The position numbers and the translations under genes are program-made. The notes under the pieces are model-generated. The model saw only the letters and a program-made list of their open reading frames with translations. It was not told where the DNA came from and searched no databases. Shown here in pieces: positions 1-12,420 of a stretch of 64,000 nt of DNA (positions are counted from its first letter, which is position 1; every line of letters starts with the position of its first letter). Source of the DNA: Echinococcus granulosus (lineage: Eukaryota; Platyhelminthes; Cestoda; Cyclophyllidea; Taeniidae); NCBI RefSeq assembly GCF_000524195.1, contig NW_020170437.1, positions 133,525 to 197,524 on the forward strand, read 5' to 3'.

Positions 1-2312
1 AAAGTCAGTTTTCATCCTATGATTAGCAAACCTAAATATGCCTACTCGCTTTGAACCTCTATCGATTCCATTTCATTGTTTAAGCTCAAAATTTTTTTTG
101 CTTAAAATATTTCAAAGTGAGTCTAACTGCAACTAAAGGGACTCAAGCGAAGTGCAATCCCCTAAATGCACACTTTGGGACTTTTATTTTTTCCTCTGCT
201 CTTGATGATGTAATCGATTTGATTCACAAAACTCATGTTTACGGTTGTTTTCTTGTTTGACGAAATTCAATCACATCGGAGAGCAACTAGCCTACTTTCC
301 ATTAAATGAAAGCAGCAGCAGATTTTGTGGTTTTTTGGATGGTTGATTAATTTGCACTAGTGCAAAAGACTTCTTTTTTAGAAATTTTACTTTTGTAAAT
401 GCTTTTGATCATGGTTTCTTGTGAACGACACACAAGTCAGAACTGCCTCCATGGCACTGTTTTGAGGAAGTGCGGAATATTTTTAGCGAAGGTCCAATGT
501 TTTTTCAATAAAGTTCTTTCAGACAGGCGAATGTTCAAGAAAACTTTTTGTATTTGTTAATACAACAGGAATGTTAGCAAGTTGAGGGTGCAAACTGAAA
601 AAAAATTAATTGGTCTGTAAAAGCCCATATTTCTGCATAATCCATGTCGGTCAATAATTCTATAATAAGTTTTGGTGAATTTTGTTTGTATGATTCAGTC
701 GGTTGCTGTGTCCCGGGCTATTCCTGAAGCCGTAGTAATGCAATGCCAGCTCGAAGGGAGGGCTGTTATAGTGTAGAGCTGTGCCATTGAGCGAAAGTGC
801 AATCTGGGGTGGATGAATGCCTTGTATCCTTAAGCTTGGTTGCTTAGATCCTTTCAACAAAGGCAATCGGGATTATTTTATTCACGGTTAACATGCAAAT
901 ATAAACCAGTCTCATGGTACACATGGGCTAGTTGTTTTTCCATGTATATTTCAGTCATCAGCAGATGCTATGATCTATCAACGCCTTGTTTGTAACGTGG
1001 AAGTAAACGTCGTAAACGTAGGCTCGTCGACTCTCGCAGTCTTTCTTTTTGTTGAGAGCGTAACTTATACAGAAGATATAGGACAATTCACCTTTCAGAA
1101 ATGCTATTCATTACATTCTGGCGTTGGGTTGATGTGACAGGTCACTTGGTAACATCAATATGAGGTGACAATTTTGACCTTGGTAGTGGTAAATCTGATA
1201 GTTTGCTTTTTGGGTCTATCGTTCTTGATGATGATCCATAATTTGGGAGTTTCTCCGACTTGTTTTTGGGTGTGACCCTTTTTGGCGACGTCGAACCTAG
1301 ATAGGCAATGCAATAATGCAAAGGAGCTTCAGGTAGAACAGGACAAGTTTCCAACAGTCTGGTGAGATGTTTTTTACTTCTATTCGATTGAAAATGTTTT
1401 CCCGTATACTCCAATTGACACTTCTGCATAGATTGAATCTTTTCCCTCAAGATTTGTCTCAAATTCCTCAGCGTTTGACTATCATCCTAATTAAGGTGAA
1501 TTCTTGGCTAACATCACACATCGTCTACGTCCAAAAAACTACGTTATGTCGGAATTCCGATCAGGTGGGCAATGGCTGTTGTCTCTTGACATTGTCCTCT
1601 TTTTTGTATACTGCCATCCTGGCATAAAACAGAAAGTTCACTTTTGCGTATACACAGTGGAACGATTGAATGCTGTCGTCATTGAGGATGGAGTCGACCT
1701 TGCAGTCAACCATCGCTAACTTGATAAGTACCATTTGTCCGCATTAATCTGTCTGGAGCATTTATTGCCAACTTTTCAACAATCAAACGACTAAGGGTGA
1801 GACGTAAATCTAAAAATAAGTGGCACTTTGTCTCAAATGCTCAAAAGAGAAAAGCGAGGTAGTAACCCCTTGCCTTTTGTGATTAAACGGGTTTACCCAT
1901 CAAACATATTTCGTGTAGTGCATCTGAACAAGTCAAGCTTTCATCCAAACTCATTATTTTAGCGTATAAGTTCGATAAAAAACGCTATGATTTATTTACT
2001 TAAGCTTTGGACATGCAGAATCTCCTGTTGTCTGAAGTCCCAAGATTGGTACAACCAAGGAACACCATTCAATTCAACAGTTGAGCTCGCGAATGGAATG
2101 TGCAGGTAGTGGACTCTCCCATAATTACATAAAATATCCATACAGCATTTCTGAACTAATAATAAGGACCTAGATTGTACTTGTATTTGTGCTAAACATT
2201 ATACATTACAAACATAGAGCATAAGGTGAAACCATGAAGTATAAAAGACAATGAGCTCGTAGAGCTTAGTGGAGAAGCAAAACAAAAAAATGGAATGTCA
2301 GTGCCGCAGGTT
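1..2312. other. Left flank, no gene assigned
   Basis: AT-rich sequence with no recognisable domain. The right end (about 1990-2312) is probably the 3' untranslated region of the minus-strand receptor gene: a TTTATT at 1991-1996 reads AATAAA on the minus strand, about 320 nt past the stop. A 106-codon minus-strand open frame at 1142-1462 is listed separately. Confidence 0.5.
1142..1462 (-). other. Unassigned open reading frame
   Basis: A 106-codon open frame rich in Ser, Lys and Pro, opening with a TTG rather than an ATG. I do not recognise any domain. It could be an exon of an unknown gene, the remains of a mobile element, or chance. No clear splice acceptor was confirmed upstream. It lies beyond the likely polyadenylation site of the receptor gene at 2313-3860, so it is unlikely to belong to that gene. 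Confidence 0.2.
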
Positions 2313-3860
2313 CTATATTGTCTCAATAAATTCTGCGTAAATTGAAGGGCCCTGTCTGCCTGGATTATGGTGCCTGGCCCCCTCAAACTTCTCAGACGGT
2401 GGAAAGTAGTGACAATCTTCATAGTCATAGTTGCTGCTAACGATACTTTCACTCGAGCTACCTGAAGTAGCGTCGGTGAGACTCAATGATGACTCATAGT
2501 TGAGATCGTAGTCAGCAGCATTTTCCTCCTCATCGTCATACAAAATATAGGGGATGTCTGGAAGAAGTTGTGAAGCGGCCTCTATTTTCGGTGATTCAAT
2601 GCACGTACAGTCATCCTTACACCCCAAACCCACCAGTATTGGGGTCTGTAAGTCGACAAGCTGTGGCTCCGGCAAAGGTACTGGACTTCGACATGCACCT
2701 CTGCTGTCACTTTCTAATCCGAATGATTGAGAGGACTTCGTCAGAGGTGAAGGAGAGGTAACAAGCGGTGACCGAAGGGAGGCTATTGAAGATTCACGAA
2801 GAGGGTCAGGAAGGACTGGTACCACCGAAGGAGAAACTGCATTTTGTTCTGGCTTCCGCCCATCAACATCAATCGTTGTGGTTACAGGAGTGAAGGAGAC
2901 CTTTTGAAGACTCTCCTTGGCGCCACTTGCTTCGGGAGTGGGTGTCACTACACTCAACTTTACCCCGTAGATGTTCTTTATGTTTTCGTACCCCATAGAG
3001 GAGTGCTTCATGTCACGAGAGCGCCTTGTGGCGGTTCGAGACGGGACGCTGTTCACTGGAAGATATGACATCGCTACAGAGGAGGAGTCTTCTCGAGCAT
3101 CGATAGAGCTGCTCATCGAGCTGTGACGATTGCTACTGCCCGTAGTGCCACCAGAACCCCCATATATTCCCACTTGCGAGCGTACTGAGGATTTACAGCC
3201 CGTATCAATTTCTGTATCCTCTTCGTCGTCTTCAGCAATCACCTCATCATCATCATCGTCTTCATCATCTTCATCCTCCTCTCTTAGATGACCGCTAAAT
3301 TCGCTGCGGCTATTGGAGGAACGACTTAGCCATAGGCTGCTATGTTGGCTGCCGCGTTTAGTGCTCGATTTTCGTCCACGTCGACGCGAGCCACCTCTGT
3401 GACTGTAGGAGTTTCGGAGAAGCGATCTTTGTGTCATCTGCTTGCCGAAGTCGCTGGAGCTACTCGGAAGGCATTGATTGCGTTTCAACACGAAGAGGAG
3501 CAAAAAGCCGAGCATAAGAGCAAACACGACCCCCAGTATGCCTCCGATGAGGGCAGAGAGGTGCCAGTTCTGCGTGGTCGCCTGGGTACAACGCACCTCG
3601 TAGGCGTAGTTGTCCGGAGAGACGGGAGTTGAGGGCTGTCGTACATGCCAGTTTAAGGGAGAGCGGTTGGTAGTTGTCAGGGTGGATGTTGTGGGTGCAG
3701 GTGTTAAGCCGAATTTCGTTGATTGCAACCGGTGGTGGACACGTAGACAGATAAAGTAGGTAGTTTCAGGACGTAGGTTTTGCAGTGTGAAAGAAGTAAT
3801 TGGCTGAGTTATTATTTCTGTTCTCTCAAAACCCTCGTCCAGTGGACTGTAGTAGAATAT
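2313..3860 (-). CDS. Last exon of an FN3-containing single-pass receptor (LRFN/SALM-like architecture)
   Basis: A 516-codon exon in phase 0, starting after the acceptor TTTGCTAG at 3861-3868 and ending in TAG at 2313. The first about 45 residues read as the second half of a fibronectin type III domain (FYYSPLDEGFERT, then LRPETTYFICLRVH). A Ser/Thr/Pro stalk follows, then a CTQATT motif, a hydrophobic helix (SALIGGILGVVFALMLGFLL) and a basic stop-transfer KRN. About 380 cytoplasmic residues follow, with Arg/Ser-rich stretches and a 25-residue almost pure Asp/Glu tract encoded at about 3215-3285. The order 'YxxCLRV ... CTQATT ... helix' recalls the leucine-rich-repeat/Ig/FN3 adhesion proteins (LRFN, LRIT, FLRT), but the LRR and Ig exons were not found, so the family is inference. 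The C-terminus ETI could be a class III PDZ ligand. The gene presumably extends to the right on the minus strand. Confidence 0.6.
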   Translation of the reverse strand: MFYYSPLDEGFERTEIITQPITSFTLQNLRPETTYFICLRVHHRLQSTKFGLTPAPTTSTLTTTNRSPLNWHVRQPSTPVSPDNYAYEVRCTQATTQNWHLSALIGGILGVVFALMLGFLLLFVLKRNQCLPSSSSDFGKQMTQRSLLRNSYSHRGGSRRRGRKSSTKRGSQHSSLWLSRSSNSRSEFSGHLREEDEDDEDDDDDEVIAEDDEEDTEIDTGCKSSVRSQVGIYGGSGGTTGSSNRHSSMSSSIDAREDSSSVAMSYLPVNSVPSRTATRRSRDMKHSSMGYENIKNIYGVKLSVVTPTPEASGAKESLQKVSFTPVTTTIDVDGRKPEQNAVSPSVVPVLPDPLRESSIASLRSPLVTSPSPLTKSSQSFGLESDSRGACRSPVPLPEPQLVDLQTPILVGLGCKDDCTCIESPKIEAASQLLPDIPYILYDDEEENAADYDLNYESSLSLTDATSGSSSESIVSSNYDYEDCHYFPPSEKFEGARHHNPGRQGPSIYAEFIETI

Positions 3861-6800
3861 CTAGCAAACACGATTAAGGAGCATTAAATAAAATCCAAAA
3901 AACCTAAAGTATTTTAAATTAATAAGAGTAATTCCTTCATTACATTACCTTTATTGAGAAGGTTAACATGAACTAAAAATTGACGTTTGGAAGTTTCCTT
4001 CATCAAGACATTATTTCCACCCTTGTGGTCACGCAATGTGTTTTTCTCCAAGCGTCATTTAAATACCGCACTTCACCAAAGTAGCTAAGGACAAACTCAG
4101 TGTTACAAACTGGGGTTGGATATTTACCTTGCATCTTTTTGTCTTTGCTGAACGAATGCTTAATGGCAAGTTTGAGGGCTGTAATTTCAGTTATTCCAAA
4201 GCGAATGAATGTATTTGACCATTGAGATCTTTCCTCTATAGCCTCCTACTGCTTTAACTCGCCACTATCCGGTGTGCTCCTCAAGAGGGAGCATCTTGCT
4301 TCTAATCTGCAATGCCACCTTTTTTTGGATTTTAACGCATTTGACCCTCTAAACATTTATAGTAAATATCTTTGTGGTATAACAATCACTTTAATCAAAA
4401 CTAATGGCAAATCACAAAATTGGTTCAATTTTTTTAACCGAAGGTAATTTGCATATATTTTGCATTCAACTATGCGGATCCTTTAGCCATGGTGGTTCAG
4501 TTTCCTATTTGGTGGCATAGCATTCCACCCATGCTCGCACCCTCCGGTCCGACTGTGGGTATGTGATCCACCTTCCATACTAGCACGTCCTACACCATCT
4601 TCGGAAATGTCTCAAGTCCTATATGTGTGGCAGCAGCAAGCAAACCTCAAGCAAAAGGGCAACTATCCGGATAATTTTAAAGGCTTAGCGAACCCTGACT
4701 TCAAAGAAGGAAGGAAAGAAGGTGTCTGCTGCAAAAGGTTGATTTGGTGAGAATTTACAACAAAAGGGTTGTTGAAGCCACATTTACTTTGGTGGTCATC
4801 TAACCTCGCGTCTGCAAAAAGGCAATTAACATCTGAAGTGAAAATACAAGTGAACTGTGTAAACGTTCATAATGAAGCCACCCACGGTACTCATATGTGG
4901 GGATTTGAATCACGTGAATAAATTTTACCCCAGCAGCAGAATGGAACCGGGATAAATGGTTGAGCAGCATTGAACTGACAAAGAGACAAGTAGGCCTCTT
5001 TAAAATGTCTTCTTAAAAGGCTATTGATACATAAAATTTACTCATCGTAGGCTCTTGTCCATACTTGAGCAACGAATTCCGCCAAAGTAGTTCACAGAGG
5101 AGACACAAATCTTAACGCAATGGAATCGACGAGAGGCATCACTCATGTTGAGATTAAACATGTTTTAGTTTCTGTAGAAATTTATTTACTTCCACTCCTG
5201 GGTTATGGGTTGGCTGTTTATGTACCTACTGTGCAGTGGTAACCAAGTTGGAATAATGGACAGGGGGAACGCAGAAGGAGACGCTCAAATGCAGCTATGC
5301 ACTCAGCTATGCAAAACGTTCAGTCTCCAAGAGTTTAGTTCCCAGAATGGTAACACCTCATTCTCCTTCTTCGCGTGACCTCTAACCCCTCTGTAATTTA
5401 ATACTTCATCTTCGATACTGATCCGCCATGTGACGTCTTCGGAGATGGCTCGTAGTGCTATACACCTGGAGCAAGAGAATATTATGTTTGAATTTATGAA
5501 ATGCATTAGCGCTTAAGTCGTTAACACACCCAGTTGTTTTAGAGGCCTGCAGTTTTATTCCTGCAATAGCTTAGTCTTAAAAAACGGCGTTTAATTGGAA
5601 GGCCCCCCCACTGACTCATTAGCGCATCGGCATGCCAATTGCCATCTTTTTGTACACTTTAGTGTCAACCCGCCGTTGAATGGTCTACAATCAGCTTGAA
5701 AGCGCCCTTCCTTATACACCTTACTTTGGGAGCTTCATGCGCTTCCTACGGGGGCTGGTCGTAGGTGCTTTCACTCCTGGTAATTAATGGCTGGGAGAAA
5801 GGAACAAGATCTCGCACGTAATTACACTGTTTCATCAGTTGAATGATTTAACTACTAAATTATATTTCTACTCCTTAACAAACAGTGTTACCTAATGCAC
5901 ATTTCCAGTTTAAAATATGAATAAAGTTGTCGTACGGCTTTTGCGTGAGAGACCGGCTACAGTCTACGCAATTTAGTTTCAAAGTGAAGCAATCCTCTCT
6001 CCAGTTCTGTGCATTTAAATAAGCTTCAAAACAGCAACGCTGCTCTGAGACTGTGAACACTACAATTGGGGTTGACAGATATTCTCAAAACGTCCTCCCC
6101 GATCTGATAAGAGGATTTGTCTGTAATTATCGAATCAACTTCAGGCGGGATCGCACAGACTGGTCTGCGTAGCTCACCTCTTAAAACGTGCAAAGCATTT
6201 ACATATGAGTGGGTTTACCATACACTTTGCTTTATAAAAACAATATTGTACAGGTGAATTTCGCACTGAGCATTGGACTGCAAGCCATTTCCTTTTGTTT
6301 TGAAAGATTACCTGAATAATTCATGAGCAACGTAGATTCGCTTCACCCTCTTTTCCTGCTCGGTTTTTGTGACCGACTACTTTGCAGAGGATAACAGAGT
6401 TTCAACCTCATTTACTTCCATTCCCAAAGAATGAAAATAAACTAATTTACCGCCACTGTCAGATTATACAAAACCCAAGTCCTCTTTCTGTTTATGCACC
6501 GAAACAATTGGCATTAATTTGGCCTAACGTATTCAATGAGTTTAAGTGTTCATTAACGTTCCAAAATTTATCCAAACACTGAAGGGTCTGTGTGAAAATT
6601 TCACGTATATCTGGAAAATGAATGCGTGGAAAAAAGTTGGAGGAACAAGTAGATGAATGCACTCATGCACGGATTGAAGCAGAACATGTCGGTCGCGTTG
6701 CTTAGACATTCATTCAAGTCAACCCTCAAGGGACTGCCCCCAGGCCAGGCTGGAGCTAAAGAGCTAGCAGACATAACCACCTATTCCACCGTCGTTGTGG

Positions 6801-9800
6801 TCGCCCTAACAGTCATGCCCATGCGTCACCCCTAGGCACGCCCGGCTCCGGGACTCTGGACGAGGTTATGAGGGTGAGGAGCGGATGGATCTTCGCAATG
6901 GGTAAATTTATGTAGTGAAATAGTTTTAACATCAGGCTTGATGGGTACAGAATAAATTTGTCAGAAATCACTCTACGCAATTGTAGCTTCTAATACACCT
7001 TTGCATTGCAACTTTCAAGCTAACTTTCGGTAGGTCAATGCCAAATTAGTTTTTTGTTTATTTAGTAGTCATGAGTAAGTTGAAAAACGCAGCATGCCCA
7101 TCGCAAGTAAATTCTACATTGATTCATTCGCCTCAAACTTTGACGCCTTACTTTGAGTCGTGCAACAAAGAGCCCCTCATTTACAGCACAAATCGTACCA
7201 TTCAAAAAAAGGCATTGATACTTGTCTGTCTTACTGGAGTCTGGAAGCAATGACCCTAGTCAATTTTCAGCTTACGCAGACAACATCTGAATGAACAGGT
7301 AATCCCACTCCTATTTATCTCAGCATCATGAAGTTATTCAAAAAAACTACACACGGAAGGAAAAGTAATTCCCAATGTTTGGGATTTTGAAGGTATTTAT
7401 GCTTACTCAAAACCCATTATCTCCAGCCTCTGACTATCTTCAGTAATAATGATGCTTTTTTTGGATGAAGCGCTCTATTTGCTTGCAAATCATCTTTCAA
7501 TTAGCTGGCAAGCATTAGATCCACGTCTTATGTGGCCTAATAAGACAGCGAGAAGAGGAAGGAGAAGAAAGCAGCGTGTACTAGGAAGTGGATTTAAGAA
7601 AGGCATATGAGACGGTTGGTAGTTACATTTGCAAATTGTTACAGAAGGTAAGGCGCGAACGCATAAGCAGGGGCTGATAAAGTTGTCAATAGTAGTGGTG
7701 CTGATGGCAGATTATCACTGTGGGAACTCTAGCAAATGACTCAAGACTTTGCGAAAATTCAAAACACAAATGTTCACAACTGTAAACCCTCTTAAGTTCA
7801 CTTGAATTAGGTGCGTAGGTGAAAAAGAAGCCTTTTATAGCACCGCTAATTCGGTAATAAGTATATTTTATCAGCTAAAGTGGCAGTGTTTGCAGACATC
7901 AGAATCCTCCTATTGCCCATTGTACTATGTTATTTCTATTTTGGAAATCTTATTTGTTATTCAAGAGCTGCCATGACTAATACGGGTATCGAGTGAGTAG
8001 AGCAGAAAACATATCCACACACCACACACAGGTTACGCTTTTCATGTATACCGCTTTACAAAGTATGTAATAAAATAAAAGGATTTACAGTTTCAAGGAA
8101 TGGAAAAGGATCTATCAAACGTGAGGCACTCTTGTAGATCCTCTCAATGTGAAGGTGACAGTGACTATAAGGTGTGACAATGGAGGTAACTTACGCTTGC
8201 CTTTTCAAAGTAATGGAGGTCGACACCATAGTTCCAAGTCCATTTGGCGATTAGACTGCGCCCATCCGACCATGGCGAAGTAACGAAGAAGTTATCCAAC
8301 ATTTGTCCACGAACACCTCGGGAACCTTGTTTCTGTGATTGGTTGCAAAATGGTGCTGCTTAAAATGCTGCATCTTCGCGAAGGGCAAAGGTGCCTGTGC
8401 TTGTGGGTTCTAAGGGAGCTCTCTGGTCTTAAGTCGCCCAAAACTTCGAATAGTAAATTTGCTCCTAAGTGATCGAGAAAGTGCGTTGCATATTGCATTA
8501 TCTAGTTCCTTGTTCGCATATATACCAACTGCTTTTCGTTATGTTAATTTTTTGATGACTTTATTGTCCCGGAACAATAAAAGCTTCTCTGTTGAGTCTA
8601 ATTTTTTCGTATTTCCCTGTTCAATGCAGAATTTATTTCATGTAGTTTGAACCAAGACTTTACCTGGGAATTTATTTCCACGGAACTTTAGGTTATGAAG
8701 AGTTAGACGCACATTTGCAGGGCGGATGATTTGTAAACTAATAGGAAAATTTTCATAATCCAAAAACAGTTCATAACTTTTCCAAAATATTTTCCACTTA
8801 CTTCAAACAAGCTAAAAACACCGACGAAGCTTAACAACTGGCAGTGGTCATAAAAGCACGTAGGTTTGCTTAATTATACTAATTATCCCCGCTATTTATA
8901 AGTTCTATTTATTCTCCAAATTGCTATGCCAATGCTAATTATTTATAGGGCATTATGCATTGCGTGACCGTTTATACATATGCCCTTCTTGGCCGTTGCA
9001 CAAATCCAACCTCCTCTGTGCAGCGTGCCCAGCATTCACGCTCAAAAGATGTCCAGTCCTCCCCAGATGATGGACGAGTAGGCAAGTGTAAAAGTGCATA
9101 AAAAATGAATTTGAAGCGCTCATCACCGAGCCATGGTCCAATCTTGTCACAAACTCTCTATTACTTCTTTATTGTGTGCTACTACTAGAATGAGGGAGTC
9201 CGTGCATTGCTGATCAGTGTGTACAGATGAGTGACAATGGGTCACGAATCACTTCTGACAGTAGACACATCATTCGCATATCACTTGTGATCGCATGCGG
9301 TCGTGAAGTCTGTGCAATCCACGCCTGAGACAAGGATTTCTCGCTCCCGCCATACGGCTCGATTAATAATAGCACATTACTATATAAACCTTGAATCGGT
9401 ATATTTGCTGTAATATCTGAATTATGATCCAATGCACCAATCTAAGAAATTCAAGTAGATACATTGGAAACATGAAGTCGATTTTAAAGGGATACAAAAA
9501 CCCTAGAAACGTCGTAATATATCAAAGTGGGTGATCTACAAAACAAAAGATTGTTTAATCATTTACACTTGCATTATTTTTACGCACAAGGCTTTAATGT
9601 ACAGATAATTTTGAGTATTTTTACATTAAAGACTTAGATAATTCAATCTCACTCGACTGATAAAGTAGGTATCTTTTATTCATATTAAGGCTTTTTAAAG
9701 TTCCGTGTTAATTTACAGTTATTAGTTCTAGTACTTGCCATTTCCATCATCTTGGGTTTGTGTTAATGGACCCAGAGATTCTATTTGTTGCGGGTTGAGA

Positions 9801-12090
9801 GAGTCGTAAAGGCTGCAGGACTGTGTAAAACTATCACGTGATCAAAATGGGTTCCATCACGATTCATTTAGCGCTGTCATTCCATATTGATACGTATGGA
9901 ACTAAGCTTTCAATTTCCAATCACATCATGCCGAGTGTGGAAATCAAAGCGAGTGCACTTTTAAACGATGCTTCCTTCAAGGCGAAACAAGGCAGGCTTC
10001 ACTGTACAATTTAAATCTGCAATTTTTTGAACTGGTTAAGCTCAATGCTTTCTCTTCCTGTTGGCAAGCGTACGCATTCAAGCGAGCAGGAAAAGGCATG
10101 CCTACATGCTGTAAGAGGAAAGTGGAGTTGACGAAGTTGTTCCCCAATCTGTGAATTTGCAATAATTCTGGGGCATTATTGTTTCGAGTGATCCCTACTA
10201 TAACTGCTGGTGCAGAGGTGCACCAATTAATTTTAGCACTTTCATTTCAGGTCCAATTTACTACGCAACCTACCAACCACAGGTTAATTGGTATGTTTTC
10301 GGCTGCACACTTACTCTACCAGTTGAGGCATCGCATTGCAAATACCGGGACAGCAGTAAGGGAATTAATTGCCTCTTCTTTTTTTTCCAATGTGTGTGTA
10401 ATTTTTATGTTTCTGTTAAGTGCTTACCACAACGGATACCTTTCGACTCTCCTCTAGCCTCTTGATGATCTACGTTTGGCCTTTGCCAAACATTGGAAAC
10501 TGTTGTTTTTCTTTTATTTTACTCAATCACTTTTTAACCCACTTTTAAAAGCATTTTATGCAGTGGAAAACTTGCCATTTAATTAAGTTTTATAACGTTC
10601 ATCCTCTACTACTGCCTTTGCTCAGGTGGAATAAAGGATCCATCATTGTGTTTATTAAACCAAAGCCTAAGCGCACGTATGAATGCAATTCCTTCCTTCG
10701 AAGACTTTAGAAAAAGAGTCGAGGGGGGTGGATTTATTTTTGTGAAGCAAACGCATTTCAACTCATCCACTACCAGTAAATCGTTGACACAGAGGCATAT
10801 GGGACTGTGTTTACGGCCCAACTTTATTATCAAATAGATAGTGGGGTTTTTGATATTGTATTCTCAAAGTGGGACTAGGTCAAAGAACTTAAAATTATAT
10901 TTCCCATATCTTAGTCAAAAAGTTTAATAGATCAGCAAAACATCGAGACCTTAATGTCAAATGCCTTCATCGCCGTCCTTGACCTCCATGTCAGTCAATT
11001 CATTTCAGAGCAATTTCTTAAAGTCAGTCATTTACCCTGTTGTGCAGGTCGTAGGCCAGAGAGAATTCCATCACACAATCAGCGAAAAAATAGGAATTTC
11101 ACGGTATCTAAGCCAAGTTGTTATCTGAAGAGCTATGTTATTTGCATTGTAACTTGATTATGGATGGAGTATGAAGGGGTTTTACCTCGACCATACGATC
11201 TGTTGTAATTGCTTACGCGCCCTTATTGAAAGGGAACTGAAATTCCTTCAAAAGTTTTAGTACCAGATTCTGTTTTCCTTTTGCCCGCATGCTTCGAATC
11301 AATCCCGTTGGGGCTTGCATCTTAGAGGGTTTTCTACGGTTTCTATTCTACCCTCTTTGATTACCTACGCATGGATTTATGCTATGTTGACGAAACGAGA
11401 CGTCGCCTTGTAATTCGTCGGTCTCTGAGCCTTCTCAAGATAATTACTTTTACCAAGTCTTTAAATAAATTTTATTTGGGGCAAGGTCCCTCAGTAATGA
11501 AGCTTATTTTATTTTAGCCGTAATTTGTAAGAAGTCGCCGGACACTTTGATCCGTCTATCCGACTGTCTCCAATGCACGGCTTCAACAATCGCTCAAATA
11601 AGCTCTACAAGTGCCAAACTATCGTCCAGCAGCCTGCTTTCTCGTCGTCGTATGCTAAGTGCGGCTCAATTGTTCGGTTCCAGATATGAAAATACCGGTT
11701 AATGATTGACTTTAAAATCTCGCCATAATCGTCTCTAGGACTGTACAAGACACCTTTTGTTCTAAACAAAGTCTTCGGGTCTTTCAATTCTTGAAATATG
11801 CAGCAAAAATACACTCTGTTACTCTCTAAGATTTTTAGGCATAAAATTCCATTTTGGTTTCCTGGGTATATTTGATGGGGCAGTAAGCACCCTGTTAGCT
11901 ATATTGTGATAAATGCACAGTCACTATTGTTAAACACGTGCTTGCAACTCCGTGGGGTGGTACGCAAATAATGCATCACTAAATTTGGGCATAAAGACAA
12001 TCATTATCTACACAGGTATGTTGTCTCAACTCACACGCAATTGCGGCAGTCGATATGAGTTATTCCATAGAGGGGCTGAGGGGAAGAAAG
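3861..12090. other. Long stretch with no assigned gene
   Basis: About 8.2 kb, presumably introns of the minus-strand receptor gene and intergenic DNA. I looked for LRR, Ig and FN3 exons on the minus strand and for other exons on both strands and found nothing convincing. Short open frames here (for example 8292-8498, 9214-9432 and 11605-11814 on the minus strand) match no family I know. Confidence 0.5.
10305..10371. repeat. Diverged repeat copy A (tRNA A-box-like)
   Basis: Resembles 13116-13198: both contain CTCTACCAGTTG, then a GCATC/TTTCGCA block, GGGACAGC and a TTAATTG/TTAGTTG end. On the minus strand the shared core reads CAACTGGTAGAG, like a tRNA A box, so this may be a very old tRNA-derived SINE fragment. 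The alignment was made by eye. Confidence 0.3.
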
Positions 12091-12420
12091 TACCTTCGTG
12101 GATGGAGTTGAGCCTCTTCGTTCGTTCCCCGCGTGCCATGGCGTCGGCGCTTTGTGGCCGTGAGGGGAGGCACACGCACACACGTCCACGCACACACCTC
12201 CACATTCGTGTGCGTACAGTTCAATGGAGGCGACCAACGCCCTCAGCCCATTGGCCTAATCATGACAGTACGGCGGGCTGTCCAATGGGCGGGCAATGAT
12301 CCGCCATCGTCCACAGCACGGCTGCTTATTTTGCGCCCAAGTGCTCGCAGAGAGAAACGCGTTTGCAGGCACACGATTTCGCCGTTTGCTTTAGACTTGG
12401 ACCAAAAAATGCTGCCAGGT
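12091..12420. promoter_or_regulatory. GC-rich patch with CCAAT and GC boxes
   Basis: An abrupt rise in GC content within AT-rich surroundings. It holds a CA-rich run (about 12172-12200), an inverted CCAAT (ATTGG at about 12250), and CCAAT directly followed by a GC box (CCAATGGGCGGG, about 12281-12292). Open frames run through it on both strands, but their composition (His/Thr/Arg repeats) follows from the base composition and not from coding. It looks like a promoter or CpG-rich island. No first exon was identified on either side, so the gene it serves is unknown. Confidence 0.4.

Noticed and set aside
3947..4050. Possible short minus-strand exon next to the receptor exon
   Set aside because: Open with a weak GTAATG donor, but it lacks the FN3 tryptophan strand expected just upstream of the located exon.
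4130..4160. Possible spliced-leader RNA gene (ACCTTGCATC near a T run)
   Set aside because: Only a few bases resemble a flatworm leader; there is no AUG/GU junction and no Sm-site context.
5357..5465. Possible Ig-domain exon on the minus strand (CIALRAISEDVTWRIS)
   Set aside because: It has a good acceptor and a C...VTW spacing, but no further Ig signature and only one short exon. It might belong to the receptor gene, but cannot be supported.
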